From Saccharolobus shibatae B12 (GTDB lineage Archaea > Thermoproteota > Thermoprotei_A > Sulfolobales > Sulfolobaceae), in contig NZ_CP077717.1 of the NCBI RefSeq assembly GCF_019175345.1, positions 1,650,001 through 1,714,000 of the forward strand: 64,000 nucleotides of DNA. Reading direction: 5' to 3'. Shown here piece by piece: positions 49,356 through 58,187 of this stretch. The position numbers were made by a program, and so were the translations under genes. How positions within the stretch are numbered: position 1 is the stretch's first letter; the number at the start of each line of letters is the position of its first letter. Under the pieces are notes generated by a model. The model was not told the origin of the DNA. It ran no database searches and was given only the letters and a program-made list of their open reading frames with translations.

Positions 49356-50390
49356 TTAACTTATTGTTAAAACTATTTTACCTACTCTCTCCCCCTTTTC
49401 TAATTTTTTATGAGCTACACTAACATCTTTAAGGTTAAAGACGGAATCTATCACAGGTTTTATTTTACCTTCTTTAACTAAATTGGTAACTTGTTTTAGA
49501 TCTTTTTTAGTCCCTATAACAGTTCCATGAACTCTTATATACTTAATGTATAGATTCCTTAAATTTATAGGAGTTAAATCACTCTCCTTTATACCAACAC
49601 CTAAGACTATAATATCTCCTCCTTTTCTTGTGATTTTAATTGATGTATTTAACGTATCTGGCCCTAACGAATCAAAGACCACATCAACCCCCCTTCCATT
49701 TGTATAATCCATGACTTCGTTTAAAACGTCTTGTTCCTTATAATTTATCACTAAATCAGCTCCAATCTCTTTAAGTTTTTTAGCTTTCCACTCCTCGCTT
49801 GTGGTAGTTATGACATTAGACTTAAATAGTTTAGCTATTTGAATGGCAAACGTACCAACTCCCCCACTTCCACCCCAAATAAATACGTTCATTCCTTCTT
49901 TCAGCTGAACTCTTTTAGTTAGGGCATGCCATGCAGTTAATAAAGATAATTGTATCGTTGAAGCTTGTATGTAATCCCAATCAAATGGCATGACATTTTC
50001 CTTAGGAATTGAAATTAACTCCGCATAGGATCCGTTAATATCCCTTCCTATTACACCGAACGATTTGCAAAGATTTTCATAACCTTCTTTACAGTATTCA
50101 CATGAATTATCATGAAGTATTGGGAAACCTATAACTTTTTGACCTTCTGTAACAGTATTAACTTTTTCGCCTACTTTTTCTACAATACCCGAGAAGTCAA
50201 CTCCCAAAATATGAGGGAATTTTTTCACAAACTGCTTATATCCACCTACTCTAACTACTGCATCTAAACTGTTAACTGAAGCAGCTTTAACTCTCACCAA
50301 GATACTGTTATCATCTATTTGAGGATCTTCAATATCATTAAATTCTATAACATCTGGCCCACCATATTTACGGATAAACGCTGCTTTCAT
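49356..50390 (-). CDS. Medium-chain dehydrogenase/reductase (quinone-oxidoreductase-like) with structural-zinc lobe
   Basis: 344 residues. GroES-like domain, then a Rossmann domain with WGGSGGVGTFAIQIAK near 165-180. The catalytic-zinc ligands of alcohol dehydrogenases are replaced (SVNSLDAV and HILGVDFSG), as in quinone or acryloyl-CoA reductases. The structural zinc lobe DNSCEYCKEGYENLC remains, with Asp in the place of the first Cys. Likely reduces a conjugated enone/enoyl substrate with NAD(P)H. Nine bases after the hydratase-like gene on the same strand. Confidence 0.87.
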   Translation of the reverse strand: MKAAFIRKYGGPDVIEFNDIEDPQIDDNSILVRVKAASVNSLDAVVRVGGYKQFVKKFPHILGVDFSGIVEKVGEKVNTVTEGQKVIGFPILHDNSCEYCKEGYENLCKSFGVIGRDINGSYAELISIPKENVMPFDWDYIQASTIQLSLLTAWHALTKRVQLKEGMNVFIWGGSGGVGTFAIQIAKLFKSNVITTTSEEWKAKKLKEIGADLVINYKEQDVLNEVMDYTNGRGVDVVFDSLGPDTLNTSIKITRKGGDIIVLGVGIKESDLTPINLRNLYIKYIRVHGTVIGTKKDLKQVTNLVKEGKIKPVIDSVFNLKDVSVAHKKLEKGERVGKIVLTIS

Positions 50391-50399
50391 AATTCATCA

Positions 50400-50996
50400 C
50401 TAAACGAACTTTACGTTAATCTCTTTCTTCCCCTCAACTCTTACCCTATCTCCCTTATAGATGCTAATTGGACCTATGAACACTCCTAATGAAACATATC
50501 CTTCCATATCCTTTCTTACTCTCTCTTCTAGCTTATACTTAGGCTCTCCCTCACCAACTAATGCATCATTTATATAAAGTTTAAAGGAACCATATGGTGG
50601 ATCTATTTCTGGGCCTACATATAATCTAGCAGCATGAACGTTATCAGCTATTGCGTAATATGAAGGAAGTTCCCAAGTTGTAAATCTCGTTGCTGGCAGT
50701 TCTAATCCGAGAAATGTCTTTTCTACTGTACCATTACAGACTAACGCTATTATCTCTACCTCTAATTTGTGACTTTTAAACCATAGTTCAATATCACTGC
50801 TTGTTGTAATCATGGGTTTTGTCAACACCCCTATTCCACTTTTAGCTATTTTATAACCACCTAAACCTTCACTATTTACAAGCATTTTTGCAAACTCTTT
50901 TCCAACCTCTTTAGCTTCACTCTCAGCTAATGGAAATGGTATTATCTCACTCCTATTCCTATAGGCATTAAATAAGAGTTCCGCTTTATTCATCAA
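50400..50996 (-). CDS. 2-oxopent-4-enoate hydratase-like protein (FAH superfamily), short form
   Basis: 198 residues, against about 260 for MhpD/DmpE. The segments [22 protein letters not shown] and [10 protein letters not shown] correspond to the family's substrate and metal-ligand region (E-x-E-like), and [24 protein letters not shown] to the later strands. The N-terminal helices of the full-length enzyme are shortened. The operon partner is the dehydrogenase 9 bases downstream, and divergent genes encode a FAH hydrolase and an extradiol dioxygenase, which supports a meta-cleavage role. Assignment from a few motifs only. Confidence 0.6.
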   Translation of the reverse strand: MMNKAELLFNAYRNRSEIIPFPLAESEAKEVGKEFAKMLVNSEGLGGYKIAKSGIGVLTKPMITTSSDIELWFKSHKLEVEIIALVCNGTVEKTFLGLELPATRFTTWELPSYYAIADNVHAARLYVGPEIDPPYGSFKLYINDALVGEGEPKYKLEERVRKDMEGYVSLGVFIGPISIYKGDRVRVEGKKEINVKFV

Positions 50997-51604
50997 TATC
51001 TAATAAATAAAAAGTTATTAAAAAGATTTTCGAAAAGTCTTTTAAAAAGATTTTCATCTAATCGTTGGGAGGTGCTTTCATGTAGACATCCTATTTGATA
51101 TCTGTTTGTAAACTTATATCAGATTACCTCTAATATACTGTACTCCTTCAATTAAGCTTTGCTAAGTTTTCCTTCAAAGCAGTATAGGCTTAAGATTTAA
51201 ACTTAGGTAAAGAAGTATTAATTAAGTTAAGGTTAGGGCACTCCATACAAGGGATCTTGCAATTGAACGTTTGATAAGTAACATTTTCCCCTTTATTTCT
51301 AGTTATATAAATGTCTTTAAAGGGGAATTTTTACGCTATTCCAATAATTTCACGATTAGCTATCGAGCAAGATGACTGTTTGAGTGCAACCCCTATCATT
51401 CATAATGTGAGCTACCATTCCTAAAGCTTTACCCCTCACATCTCTTCGCTATTAAGTGAATTTAAGACTGCCAAGAGAGAAAGAAGAAAAACCTTAGAAT
51501 ATTAAAGTGTAATAATCAAGTTAGAGCTCTAATAATATGATGAAAAGATGAGCTTCAAGAAAAGTTTATTACTATGTTTAATTAAGCTACTTATTAGACC
51601 CATA
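50997..51604. other. Divergent intergenic region with a hairpin
   Basis: About 600 bases between the divergent hydratase-like and FAH genes, with no supported gene. An inverted repeat TTCCCCTTTA (51286-51295) and TAAAGGGGAA (51318-51327) makes a 10-base stem with a 22-base loop, followed by TTTTT. The promoters of both operons must lie here. Confidence 0.5.
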
Positions 51605-52552
51605 ATGGTAAAACTGCTATTTTTCTCTCCTACTCCAAATGAGAGTAAGAGAGTTGGCGTATACTTAAATGGTAAAATAGTTGACTTAGTTAATGCCTAT
51701 AGAGTTATATATAGCGCTGAACCACCCAACTGGTTTTTTGACATGAAAGCTTTAATAGAGGGTGGAGAAGAAGCTATAAATTTAGTAAATAATTTAATTA
51801 ATAAAATAAATAAGAACGAACAAGATGATAGTAGAAAAATATTTTTCGATCCTAATAATATTACATATTATCCACCCGTTCCAAATCCAGAGAAAATCTT
51901 TTTGTTGGCTGTTAATTATAGAGCACATGGAAGTGAGGCTGGTGCCAAGCCTCCTGATGAACCATATATATTTACTAAATTCACTAACGCACTTATTGGG
52001 CATAATCAAGCTGTTTTAATACCCAAGTCCTCAACTAAAGTTGACCATGAAGTTGAGTTAGCAGTAATAATTGGTAAAAAGTGTAAGTATATAAAGTCAT
52101 CAGAAGCCTACAACTACGTTTTTGGTTATACAATCCTTAATGATGTAAGTTTTAGAGATAGGCAACTTCCTCCAGGTTGGCCTAAAGTTTCTGACCCTTA
52201 CGGACAGAGATGGGTTCACGGTAAAGGTATGGATACTGGGGCTCCAATGGGTCCTTGGATTGTCACAAAGGATGAAATACCCAATCCATACTCATTAAAA
52301 TTAACCTTAAGGGTAAACGGAGAGGTTAGGCAAGAAGGTTATGCAGAGGACATGATATTCAAAATAGACCAAGTAATAGAGTATTTATCAAATGGAATAA
52401 CGTTAAAGCCTGGAGATGTAATATCCACTGGTACTCCTCCCGGAGTAGCGTTAGCTACTGGAAAATACCTTAAACCCGGAGATGTAATGGAAGCTGAGAT
52501 TAGTAATATAGGTGTATTAAGAAATTACTTAGTCGAAGAAAAATGGATATAA
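51605..52552 (+). CDS. Fumarylacetoacetate hydrolase (FAH) family enzyme
   Basis: 315 residues from ATG 51605; a longer frame from 51548 adds a hydrophobic stretch without family similarity. Metal-binding motif [15 protein letters not shown] near 155-170, then [16 protein letters not shown] and [20 protein letters not shown] near 275-295. Members cleave C-C bonds of 1,3-diketones or decarboxylate/hydrate ring-cleavage products in the cytosol. The extradiol dioxygenase gene follows 140 bases downstream. Confidence 0.88.
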   Translation: MVKLLFFSPTPNESKRVGVYLNGKIVDLVNAYRVIYSAEPPNWFFDMKALIEGGEEAINLVNNLINKINKNEQDDSRKIFFDPNNITYYPPVPNPEKIFLLAVNYRAHGSEAGAKPPDEPYIFTKFTNALIGHNQAVLIPKSSTKVDHEVELAVIIGKKCKYIKSSEAYNYVFGYTILNDVSFRDRQLPPGWPKVSDPYGQRWVHGKGMDTGAPMGPWIVTKDEIPNPYSLKLTLRVNGEVRQEGYAEDMIFKIDQVIEYLSNGITLKPGDVISTGTPPGVALATGKYLKPGDVMEAEISNIGVLRNYLVEEKWI

Positions 52553-52691
52553 TTTTTTATTATTATCGTGATTATCATAATAGCCATAAAAAAAATAAAA
52601 ATAGAATTAAACTAAAATATACACTTAACTTAAATGTTAGGAAAAAACTTAAATAAGCGCTAAAGCTTACTTTCTATGTGGTGTAGAAGAT

Positions 52692-53657
52692 ATGTTAATA
52701 GATGTTTTAAGACTTTCCCACGCATGTATAAGAGTTACTAATTTAGAGAGAGCTTTGTATTTCTATAGGGATCTATTAGGATTCATAGAAACAGAAACTA
52801 AAGGTGAATATGCATATTTAAGGGGCATTGAGGAAGGTCAACATCATAGCCTAGTACTAAAACGAGCTAGTTCTCCCGGCTTAAGTTATTTAGGTTTTAG
52901 GGTTAGAAGAGCTGAGGAACTAGATAAAGCTAAAGAGCTAATTGAGAAATATAATCTAAAGGTTAGGAAGTTTAAAGAAGAGGCAGTAGAAGATGCAATA
53001 ATTTTCGAATCACTTGCTGGAATACCCATAGTATTATATTATAACATGGAATATGTGGCGGACCCCAGAATTCAACGTCTACAATTTTCAATTCAAAGAG
53101 GTGCAAGACCAGTCAAAATAGATCATGCAGTTGTAATGGTTAATAACATTGATAAGGAATATGAATTCTATCATAATGTATTTGGTTTTTATGAAACCGA
53201 AGGATATATAGATAACGAAGGTAAGCGGGTGATAGCGTTTCTTACGAAATTTGGACACTCCCACGAGATTGCAATTGGTAAATACGATAAGAACGTTCCA
53301 GCATTAAGTCATATTAATTACTCCGTGCAAAACGTTGATGATATAATAAGGGCTGCCGATATTTTGGGTTCTAAAGGGTTAAAGAAATGTGTTGAGACTG
53401 GAGTATTTAAGCATAGAGCAGCTTCAACAATTACAGCCTATTTCAGAGATTTAGATGGAAATAGAATAGAACTATCTTCTCAAGATTATTTCATTTTAGA
53501 CCCAGATAAACTACCTCCCTTAGAGTATCCCATAAGTTTGCTAAGTGCTGAAGGCGACTTCTGGGGACCATTCCCATTCTCTGTACTTAATGATGTTATG
53601 CCAGTTGAAGATATATTTACCGGAGAAATAAAAACCGAGAGTCACTACAAGCGATAG
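52692..53657 (+). CDS. Extradiol ring-cleavage dioxygenase (catechol 2,3-dioxygenase-like, VOC fold)
   Basis: 321 residues, two vicinal-oxygen-chelate modules. In the C-terminal module the Fe(II) facial triad is complete: His145 (KIDHAVVM), His207 (ALSHINYS) and Glu260 (NRIELSSQ). Second-shell residues of catechol 2,3-dioxygenases are also in place: His191, His241 and Tyr250. Length matches the 300-320 residues of type I extradiol enzymes. It opens a catechol-type ring next to the hydroxyls, giving a semialdehyde for the FAH and hydratase-like enzymes beside it. Confidence 0.88.
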   Translation: MLIDVLRLSHACIRVTNLERALYFYRDLLGFIETETKGEYAYLRGIEEGQHHSLVLKRASSPGLSYLGFRVRRAEELDKAKELIEKYNLKVRKFKEEAVEDAIIFESLAGIPIVLYYNMEYVADPRIQRLQFSIQRGARPVKIDHAVVMVNNIDKEYEFYHNVFGFYETEGYIDNEGKRVIAFLTKFGHSHEIAIGKYDKNVPALSHINYSVQNVDDIIRAADILGSKGLKKCVETGVFKHRAASTITAYFRDLDGNRIELSSQDYFILDPDKLPPLEYPISLLSAEGDFWGPFPFSVLNDVMPVEDIFTGEIKTESHYKR

Positions 53658-53944
53658 AATACATAACAACTACTAATACTTCCTTGAAATTTACGTAATT
53701 TTTGCATTATTTAACTTTTTTCTTCTCAGCTCAGCGTTACCTTGCTCTTCTTGCATCCCTATTCTCCAGATAGTATTTTCAAATATATTCCTTACCTTAA
53801 ATAGTCATAATATTTTGTATGAAATATATAAGTGATTTTCATTAAACTATATATTTTTAGCCATTATTATTAAGAAATTTTTAGGAAGTAAAGCAATCTT
53901 TTAAAATATTTTTAACGTAACCTAAAAGTGCAAGGATTTTTCCA

Positions 53945-54622
53945 ATAAAGTCCACTCCCGACTTAAACCCAATCGAGTTTTAAGGAATTAAAGTGTTGAA
54001 TTAATACCTATTACAGCCTTGAATATGCTCTTATCTCAATGGAGGAGAAGTTTTGCCATCTAGTTTTAACTCCTGACGTCTCACCGCACTGGAAGAGTCA
54101 GAGGGTTCCCTCCCAGAGGGCTCATCGTTCCCCTCATTGATTCGGGTTTACATCTCTCATTTGAGGAGCAGTAGGGGGGTATCAGAACTCCCCCACCTAA
54201 ATGTGGAGATCCGTCATAGAATGCCTCTGGATCCCATGAAAGAGAGAAGAGGAATGGTAGTTGCTCCTCCCACAGTCCCACTAAGCCCTTAATCGAGCTG
54301 GGGAAGAGCGTCATTAGCACTACTAAAGGATATCTCGACAAAGGGGTATTTAGATATAAGGGGACTATCCATCTCCATAAATGGTGAAGCTTTTCGCCCC
54401 CTTAACCTATATTTTCGTAATTATACTAACTATTGAGTTGATAAGTCTCATGACGTACCCAAGGAAGAGGATGGCATGAAAAAATTTTATCTACAATCGT
54501 TACGTTATCTATTATTAACTTTTATCAAGTTTAATTCACTAACTATTTATACTAATTCAGACATTCTTCTATATTTTGTATTGGTTAAAGTTATATTCTT
54601 TTCACTCCTACTAAGAAAAGTA
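53945..54622 (+). mobile_element. ISC1217-like relic interrupted by an IS200/IS605-type relic
   Basis: Bases about 54001-54066 encode the transposase piece seen at 16240 and 23300 (TYYSLEYALISMEEKFCHLV-like). It resumes at about 54428 (KSHDV-like, then KKILST...) and ends with the shared right arm ACTAAGAAAA (near 54615). Between the two halves lies the unrelated 54066-54427 segment, so one element landed inside the other. The gene-free bases 53658-53945 show nothing recognisable. Confidence 0.6.
54066..54427 (-). mobile_element. IS200/IS605-type relic (TnpB 3' end and element ends)
   Basis: Higher in GC than its surroundings. On the minus strand the 3' part reads NEGNDEPSGREPSDSSSAVR and ends CGGTGAGACGTCAGGAGTTA, the kind of right end I associate with Sulfolobus tnpB elements; the other end carries GAAGCTTTTCGCCCCCTTAA on the plus strand. 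The coding text is broken by frameshifts, and most of tnpB is missing. Confidence 0.5.
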
Positions 54623-55471
54623 TCATAAAAATTTATTTTCAGAAAGATTTTCTAAAAGTAAATAGTAATAAATCATCCCCGAATATTCTTTAACAGGAGA
54701 AAGTATCTCTTCAACGTTATCTACTCCTAAAAATCTCTTAGCCTTATTTCTGAATCCGACATCTCCAGTCGGAATTACATCAATCCTTCCTAATCCTCTT
54801 AACAGTATGTAGTTTATCGACCATTTTCCTAATCCCTTTAAATCCTTAATTGATTCGAAACTGTCATTATTCTTTAAGGCATTTACAGCATTCAATATAT
54901 ACTCAACTTTTCTGGAACTATAACCTATCTTTCTGAGATCTTCAGGTTTAGTCTCAATCAAATCTTCAATAGTTGGAAAGGCGTTAATTTGCATATCATC
55001 TAGCATGACCTTTCCTCCGTATTTTTCAGCTAGTTTATTAACTAAAGTTAAACAGACGTTAAGTGATATCTGTTGACAGGAAATTGCATTGATAATCGTC
55101 TCTAAAAGGGTCGGAAAAACTACCGGTTTTGCACCAATGAATTTTCTAGCTAAGTTAGAAAAATACTGATTACTCAAAATCTTATTATAAAAATTCGTTA
55201 GATCGACGTCTAACCCTAAAACCCTCCTCAAAGTCCTAATTGTATTTTCCTCGTCAACTTTTTCATTACCTAAAATCTCAACTCTGAGCTTAGGATCGTG
55301 GACTCCCTTAATTTGCTTTACTTTAACTATTACATTCTTGTTGAATACCCTAACGTAAGATTTATCGGGCAATATCTCATCTACCTTGTTATTCTTCACC
55401 CTCTTCAAAAGCCAAGCAGTATAAATTAAATTGAAAGGAGGCACTATATCCTCTATCTCTATACTACGCAT
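54623..55471 (-). CDS. HhH-GPD DNA glycosylase, AlkA-like
   Basis: 282 residues from the second Met (286 from ATG 55483). Contains SCQQISLNVCLTLVNKLAEKYG near 150-170 and the helix-hairpin-helix LKGLGKWSINYILLRGLG followed by DVIPTGDVGFRNK, where the Asp of TGD is the catalytic residue (near 235). An AlkA-type N-terminal domain precedes it. Removes alkylated or deaminated bases from DNA. It overlaps the end of the upstream sulfite-oxidase-fold gene, so the two are co-transcribed. Confidence 0.88.
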   Translation of the reverse strand: MRSIEIEDIVPPFNLIYTAWLLKRVKNNKVDEILPDKSYVRVFNKNVIVKVKQIKGVHDPKLRVEILGNEKVDEENTIRTLRRVLGLDVDLTNFYNKILSNQYFSNLARKFIGAKPVVFPTLLETIINAISCQQISLNVCLTLVNKLAEKYGGKVMLDDMQINAFPTIEDLIETKPEDLRKIGYSSRKVEYILNAVNALKNNDSFESIKDLKGLGKWSINYILLRGLGRIDVIPTGDVGFRNKAKRFLGVDNVEEILSPVKEYSGMIYYYLLLENLSENKFL

Positions 55472-55922
55472 CGCTTTTCCCAATTCTGGATAAGGCTATC
55501 TTCTTCTCGGTTCCTTCCTTATAAACATCAGTTAGCTCTATCTCCCTTAACCATTTAACACTTTCATAGCAGTATTGGGAGGGAAATACTAACCTTATTG
55601 GTCCTCCCTTTTCCTTTGACAATGGTTTCCCCATATATTCGTAAGCTAAAACTACATTATCTTCCATAAGCTTCTCTAAACTTAAGGTTATAGTATAATC
55701 CCCTGCTCTGAAAATCGCGTATTTAGCATTATTTAACGGTCTGGCCAGTAAAAGTAAATTCCTAACTCTAACACCCTGCCATTGTGTGTCTTTAATTTCC
55801 CATCCCTCGACACATTTGAAATCAAACGTTAAACCCACTTTCGGTAAAGCCCTAATATCGCTAAGTGTGAGATTAAGATTCTTTTCTACTAAGCCGTAAA
55901 TCTTAAGTACAAAGTCATCCAT
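55464..55922 (-). CDS. Sulfite-oxidase-fold molybdopterin-binding protein
   Basis: 152 residues, only the oxidoreductase molybdopterin-binding domain (PF00174). The Mo-ligand Cys37 is in DFKCVEGW; GVRVRNLL, AYEYMGKPLSKEKGGPIRLVFP and YESVKWLREIEL complete the family pattern. No signal peptide, dimerisation domain or heme domain, so it is a minimal cytosolic form related to YedY/MsrP. Reaction unknown. Coupled to a DNA glycosylase gene by overlap. Confidence 0.87.
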   Translation of the reverse strand: MDDFVLKIYGLVEKNLNLTLSDIRALPKVGLTFDFKCVEGWEIKDTQWQGVRVRNLLLLARPLNNAKYAIFRAGDYTITLSLEKLMEDNVVLAYEYMGKPLSKEKGGPIRLVFPSQYCYESVKWLREIELTDVYKEGTEKKIALSRIGKSDA

Positions 55923-56342
55923 AATTAACTACAGTAGCGTCATAATATTTAAATACTTAACCTAAATTATTAGTTCAATCTTCTCGTTTAAATGAAGAAG
56001 GAACATTTAGAAAAATTTTAACTGTTAAGAAACTTACTAACAATTAATATTAAAAATTATCAAACTTTTTTATCTTTATCTAAATGCGAATTTCAAACTT
56101 TTCAATTGAGACACTAGATCTTCTAAAACTTTGTCCAGTGAGGTTTTATCAATTTTATTAAAGATAATACAATTTCTGTGTAAGATAAAAAATGTCATAG
56201 AAGAAATAAAAAACGATTATTTCTATAATCATATAGGAAAACATCAAATTAATATGCAATAAAGGGAGAAAATCACGTTCATTCACAATAGGTAATATAC
56301 TATGTTCGGCACTATCAATGATTGGTAAGAGGAAGAACAAGC
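55923..56342. other. AT-rich gene-free stretch
   Basis: No protein-like frame. The first 60 bases hold the promoter for the minus-strand pair (AT-rich, TATA-like ATATTTAAATA at 55945). Confidence 0.4.
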
Positions 56343-56420
56343 TTAAAGTGAGGGGCTCCATTGCCCCTTTGTGGCGACTCCCTCGCCGCCTTTTATGGGG
56401 TTGGAGTCCCTCAATAAACA
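56343..56420 (-). pseudogene. Possible TnpB C-terminal fragment
   Basis: Reads DSNPIKGGEGVATKGQWSPS, L, stop on the minus strand, with much higher GC than the surroundings; small Gly/Ser/Thr-rich tails of this kind end some Sulfolobus TnpB proteins. The rest is missing, and an IS6-type element begins 38 bases upstream. Confidence 0.4.
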
Positions 56421-56476
56421 ATTAGCACTTGAGAAGTTAAAGTTATCTATCAACAAACAGAGTGTGGACAACAATT

Positions 56477-57133
56477 TCATTCATTTGGAATATTTACATT
56501 TATTATCACTCCCCTATCTGGCAAATATACTGGAGCGTAAAGCGCGTTATAAGCTAGGAAGAACACTGATAACCACCTCGTGAGCGTTAACCTATTAGTG
56601 TTCCACGGGAAGTGAAAATCCATTGAGGATATCCTGTGTTTTAAGCTCCTGAATCCTTGTTCTGCGTAGTCCCTCTCGTTGAACGTTACCCTCTTGTGCT
56701 CCACGTTTAGCCAAGTGAATGCATTATAGATTGTTACCCCATCGTGTAGGTAGATTACCTTGTCTATCCTCGTTTTGAGCACTTTCTCAGCCTCCTTTTC
56801 CGCATTCTTCACACTCGTCAAGACTATCAGTACGTGCACTCCACTCCTCGAGCTCGTCACCATGAAGAAAGGTATTGCACCCGTCTTTACGTACCTCACA
56901 ATCCACACGTAATAATACTGCCCCTTAATTACCATAATTTTAGTCTCGTCTACCGCATAAAAACCACTAATTGGCACTACGTACTTAATGCAGCTCAACC
57001 TCCTCAAGTAGTACAACAAGGTAGAATGAGGCAAAGAAGTCCTCCAAGAAGACAAACCCGAGAGGTAACTAGCCAAAGCCGAGGCTATTACCTCACTAGA
57101 GTAAAACCTAGGCTTAAGATTAATATACTCCAT
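56477..57133 (-). CDS. IS6-type DDE transposase
   Basis: 218 residues from ATG 57133 (MEYINLKPRFYSSEV); the frame extends to 57196, but the extra 21 residues come from the hairpin. DDE residues: Asp in FYAVDETKI, Asp in YLHDGVTIYNAF, and Glu in RDYAEQGFRSLKHRI, with the IS6 spacing; YYVWIVRYVKTGAIPFF and FHFPWNTNRLTLTRW are family blocks. The catalytic residues are intact and there is no stop. The N-terminal HTH region looks short (SGLSSWRTSLPHSTLLYYL), so activity is uncertain. Confidence 0.82.
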   Translation of the reverse strand: MEYINLKPRFYSSEVIASALASYLSGLSSWRTSLPHSTLLYYLRRLSCIKYVVPISGFYAVDETKIMVIKGQYYYVWIVRYVKTGAIPFFMVTSSRSGVHVLIVLTSVKNAEKEAEKVLKTRIDKVIYLHDGVTIYNAFTWLNVEHKRVTFNERDYAEQGFRSLKHRISSMDFHFPWNTNRLTLTRWLSVFFLAYNALYAPVYLPDRGVIINVNIPNE

Positions 57134-57142
57134 TAAAACTAA

Positions 57143-57217
57143 TATTAATTGGGTGAGCACGGGAACTTTCCACCTAGTTCCCGTAGTATCACCCAATTAA
57201 TACTCCCGTGCTCACCC
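57143..57217 (-). promoter_or_regulatory. Overlapping alternative hairpins upstream of the transposase
   Basis: TATTAATTGGGTGA (57143-57156) pairs perfectly with 57189-57202. GGGTGAGCACGGGA (57151-57164) pairs perfectly with TCCCGTGCTCACCC (57204-57217). The first arms overlap by six bases, so only one stem can form. An inner CGGGAAC/GTTCCCG stem fits inside the first. Confidence 0.65.
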
Positions 57218-57370
57218 TAAAAAGGTATTACGTCGCATTCTATTAATAGAACACGAGCAGTTCATATAATTTATTTTGAATTAACAAAATTGTTGTCCAC
57301 ACTCTTAAAAGGCATACAAAACGTTATTTTGTACCTATTATTTCCAGAGACTTCCCTTTTAATAAATTCA

Positions 57371-57391
57371 TATATTAATGACGACACTATA
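57371..57391. repeat. Solo end of an SM3-like element
   Basis: ATTAATGACGACACTATAT matches the right end of the copies at 34095 and 35363. No partner end lies nearby. Confidence 0.45.
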
Positions 57392-57432
57392 TCTAAATTC
57401 CGGCATTTTCTATTAAATTCAATAATAAAACT

Positions 57433-57906
57433 TTATAATTTTTGCAATCTAGATTTTATCTCTTCTATCAAATTTAGTATGTTCTCTTTTGCAATCTCAT
57501 CGGTTCTAAACGGGCTTAGTATAGTATCCCTATCGATACCATTATACTTATACTCATGAACTGCTAAGGCCAATTTAGTAACTAGGTTGATATCTTTTCC
57601 AAGGAGGAGAGACAGTTCTTCCATATAAGAAGTTGGGATTGTAGCTATTAGCCAATCTGCAAATTCCACAACTTTCCTCCCTCTTAATTTCTTTTTACCC
57701 GGATATTTTTTTAATAATACTTCTCTTTTATCCACTAGCATAGCACCTAACAAAGCTTTCCATGCTTGGAATGCCTTACCCGCAGCATTACGTAAAAGTA
57801 CTTCCTTGAGGAATTCCTCAGCTATTTTAGATTCAAAGGATGCTTCTTCTATTCTAGTTCTCTTATAGCCTATAATATCAAACCAGGGCTTCGGCAATTC
57901 TTGCAT
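57433..57906 (-). CDS. PaREP1-like (HEPN-related) protein
   Basis: 157 residues, all helical. The N-terminal half ASFESKIAEEFLKEVLLRNAAGKAFQAWKALLGAMLV is the recognisable PaREP1 pattern, followed by a basic KKYPGKKKLRGRKVV and the C-terminal LALAVHEYKYNGIDRD. PaREP1 families are expanded in hyperthermophilic archaea and are thought to be HEPN-type proteins; function unknown. It sits 280 bases from a divergent HEPN/MNT pair. Confidence 0.75.
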   Translation of the reverse strand: MQELPKPWFDIIGYKRTRIEEASFESKIAEEFLKEVLLRNAAGKAFQAWKALLGAMLVDKREVLLKKYPGKKKLRGRKVVEFADWLIATIPTSYMEELSLLLGKDINLVTKLALAVHEYKYNGIDRDTILSPFRTDEIAKENILNLIEEIKSRLQKL

Positions 57907-58016
57907 GCAGTAAGAATAATCTTTTAAAAATAAAGTTTTATCTACTTATGTACTCTAAGGAAAGTTAGTAGTTAAAATAATGGTAACTTTTTATCGAAAT
58001 TTCCAGGATTCATTAA

Positions 58017-58122
58017 TATAGTCTTTATTCTTAATGAATACTAAGGGGTCTAGCTCATTTTCAACATCCTAAGTTAAAGCTAGTCCTTTTTACTCCTTTT
58101 GTAACTATTATAAAAATACTAA
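58017..58122 (-). repeat. Deleted SM2/ISC1217-like element
   Basis: About 106 bases from TATAGTCTTTATTC to TAAAAATACTA. On the minus strand it shares TTACAAAAGGAGTAAAAAGG and GATGTTGAAAATGAGCTAGA with the copies at 23466 and 42588. One arm is missing. Confidence 0.6.
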
Positions 58123-58187
58123 ATCATTCCTAAATACTCCACAATACCTCCCATAAAAATAAAAGGTGAGCCAAAGTAATTTATCTT

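Larger units (their letters stand above)
56459..57305 (-). mobile_element. IS6-type insertion sequence
   Basis: 847 bases with perfect 19-base terminal inverted repeats AGAGTGTGGACAACAATTT (56459-56477 and, inverted, 57287-57305). No clear target duplication is seen. Carries one transposase gene on the minus strand, whose stop lies in the left repeat, and a complex hairpin region upstream of it. Confidence 0.8.

Noticed and set aside
54081-54341. 86-residue minus-strand ORF as a gene
   Set aside because: It overlaps the frame encoding the TnpB-like tail and is part of the IS200/IS605-type relic.
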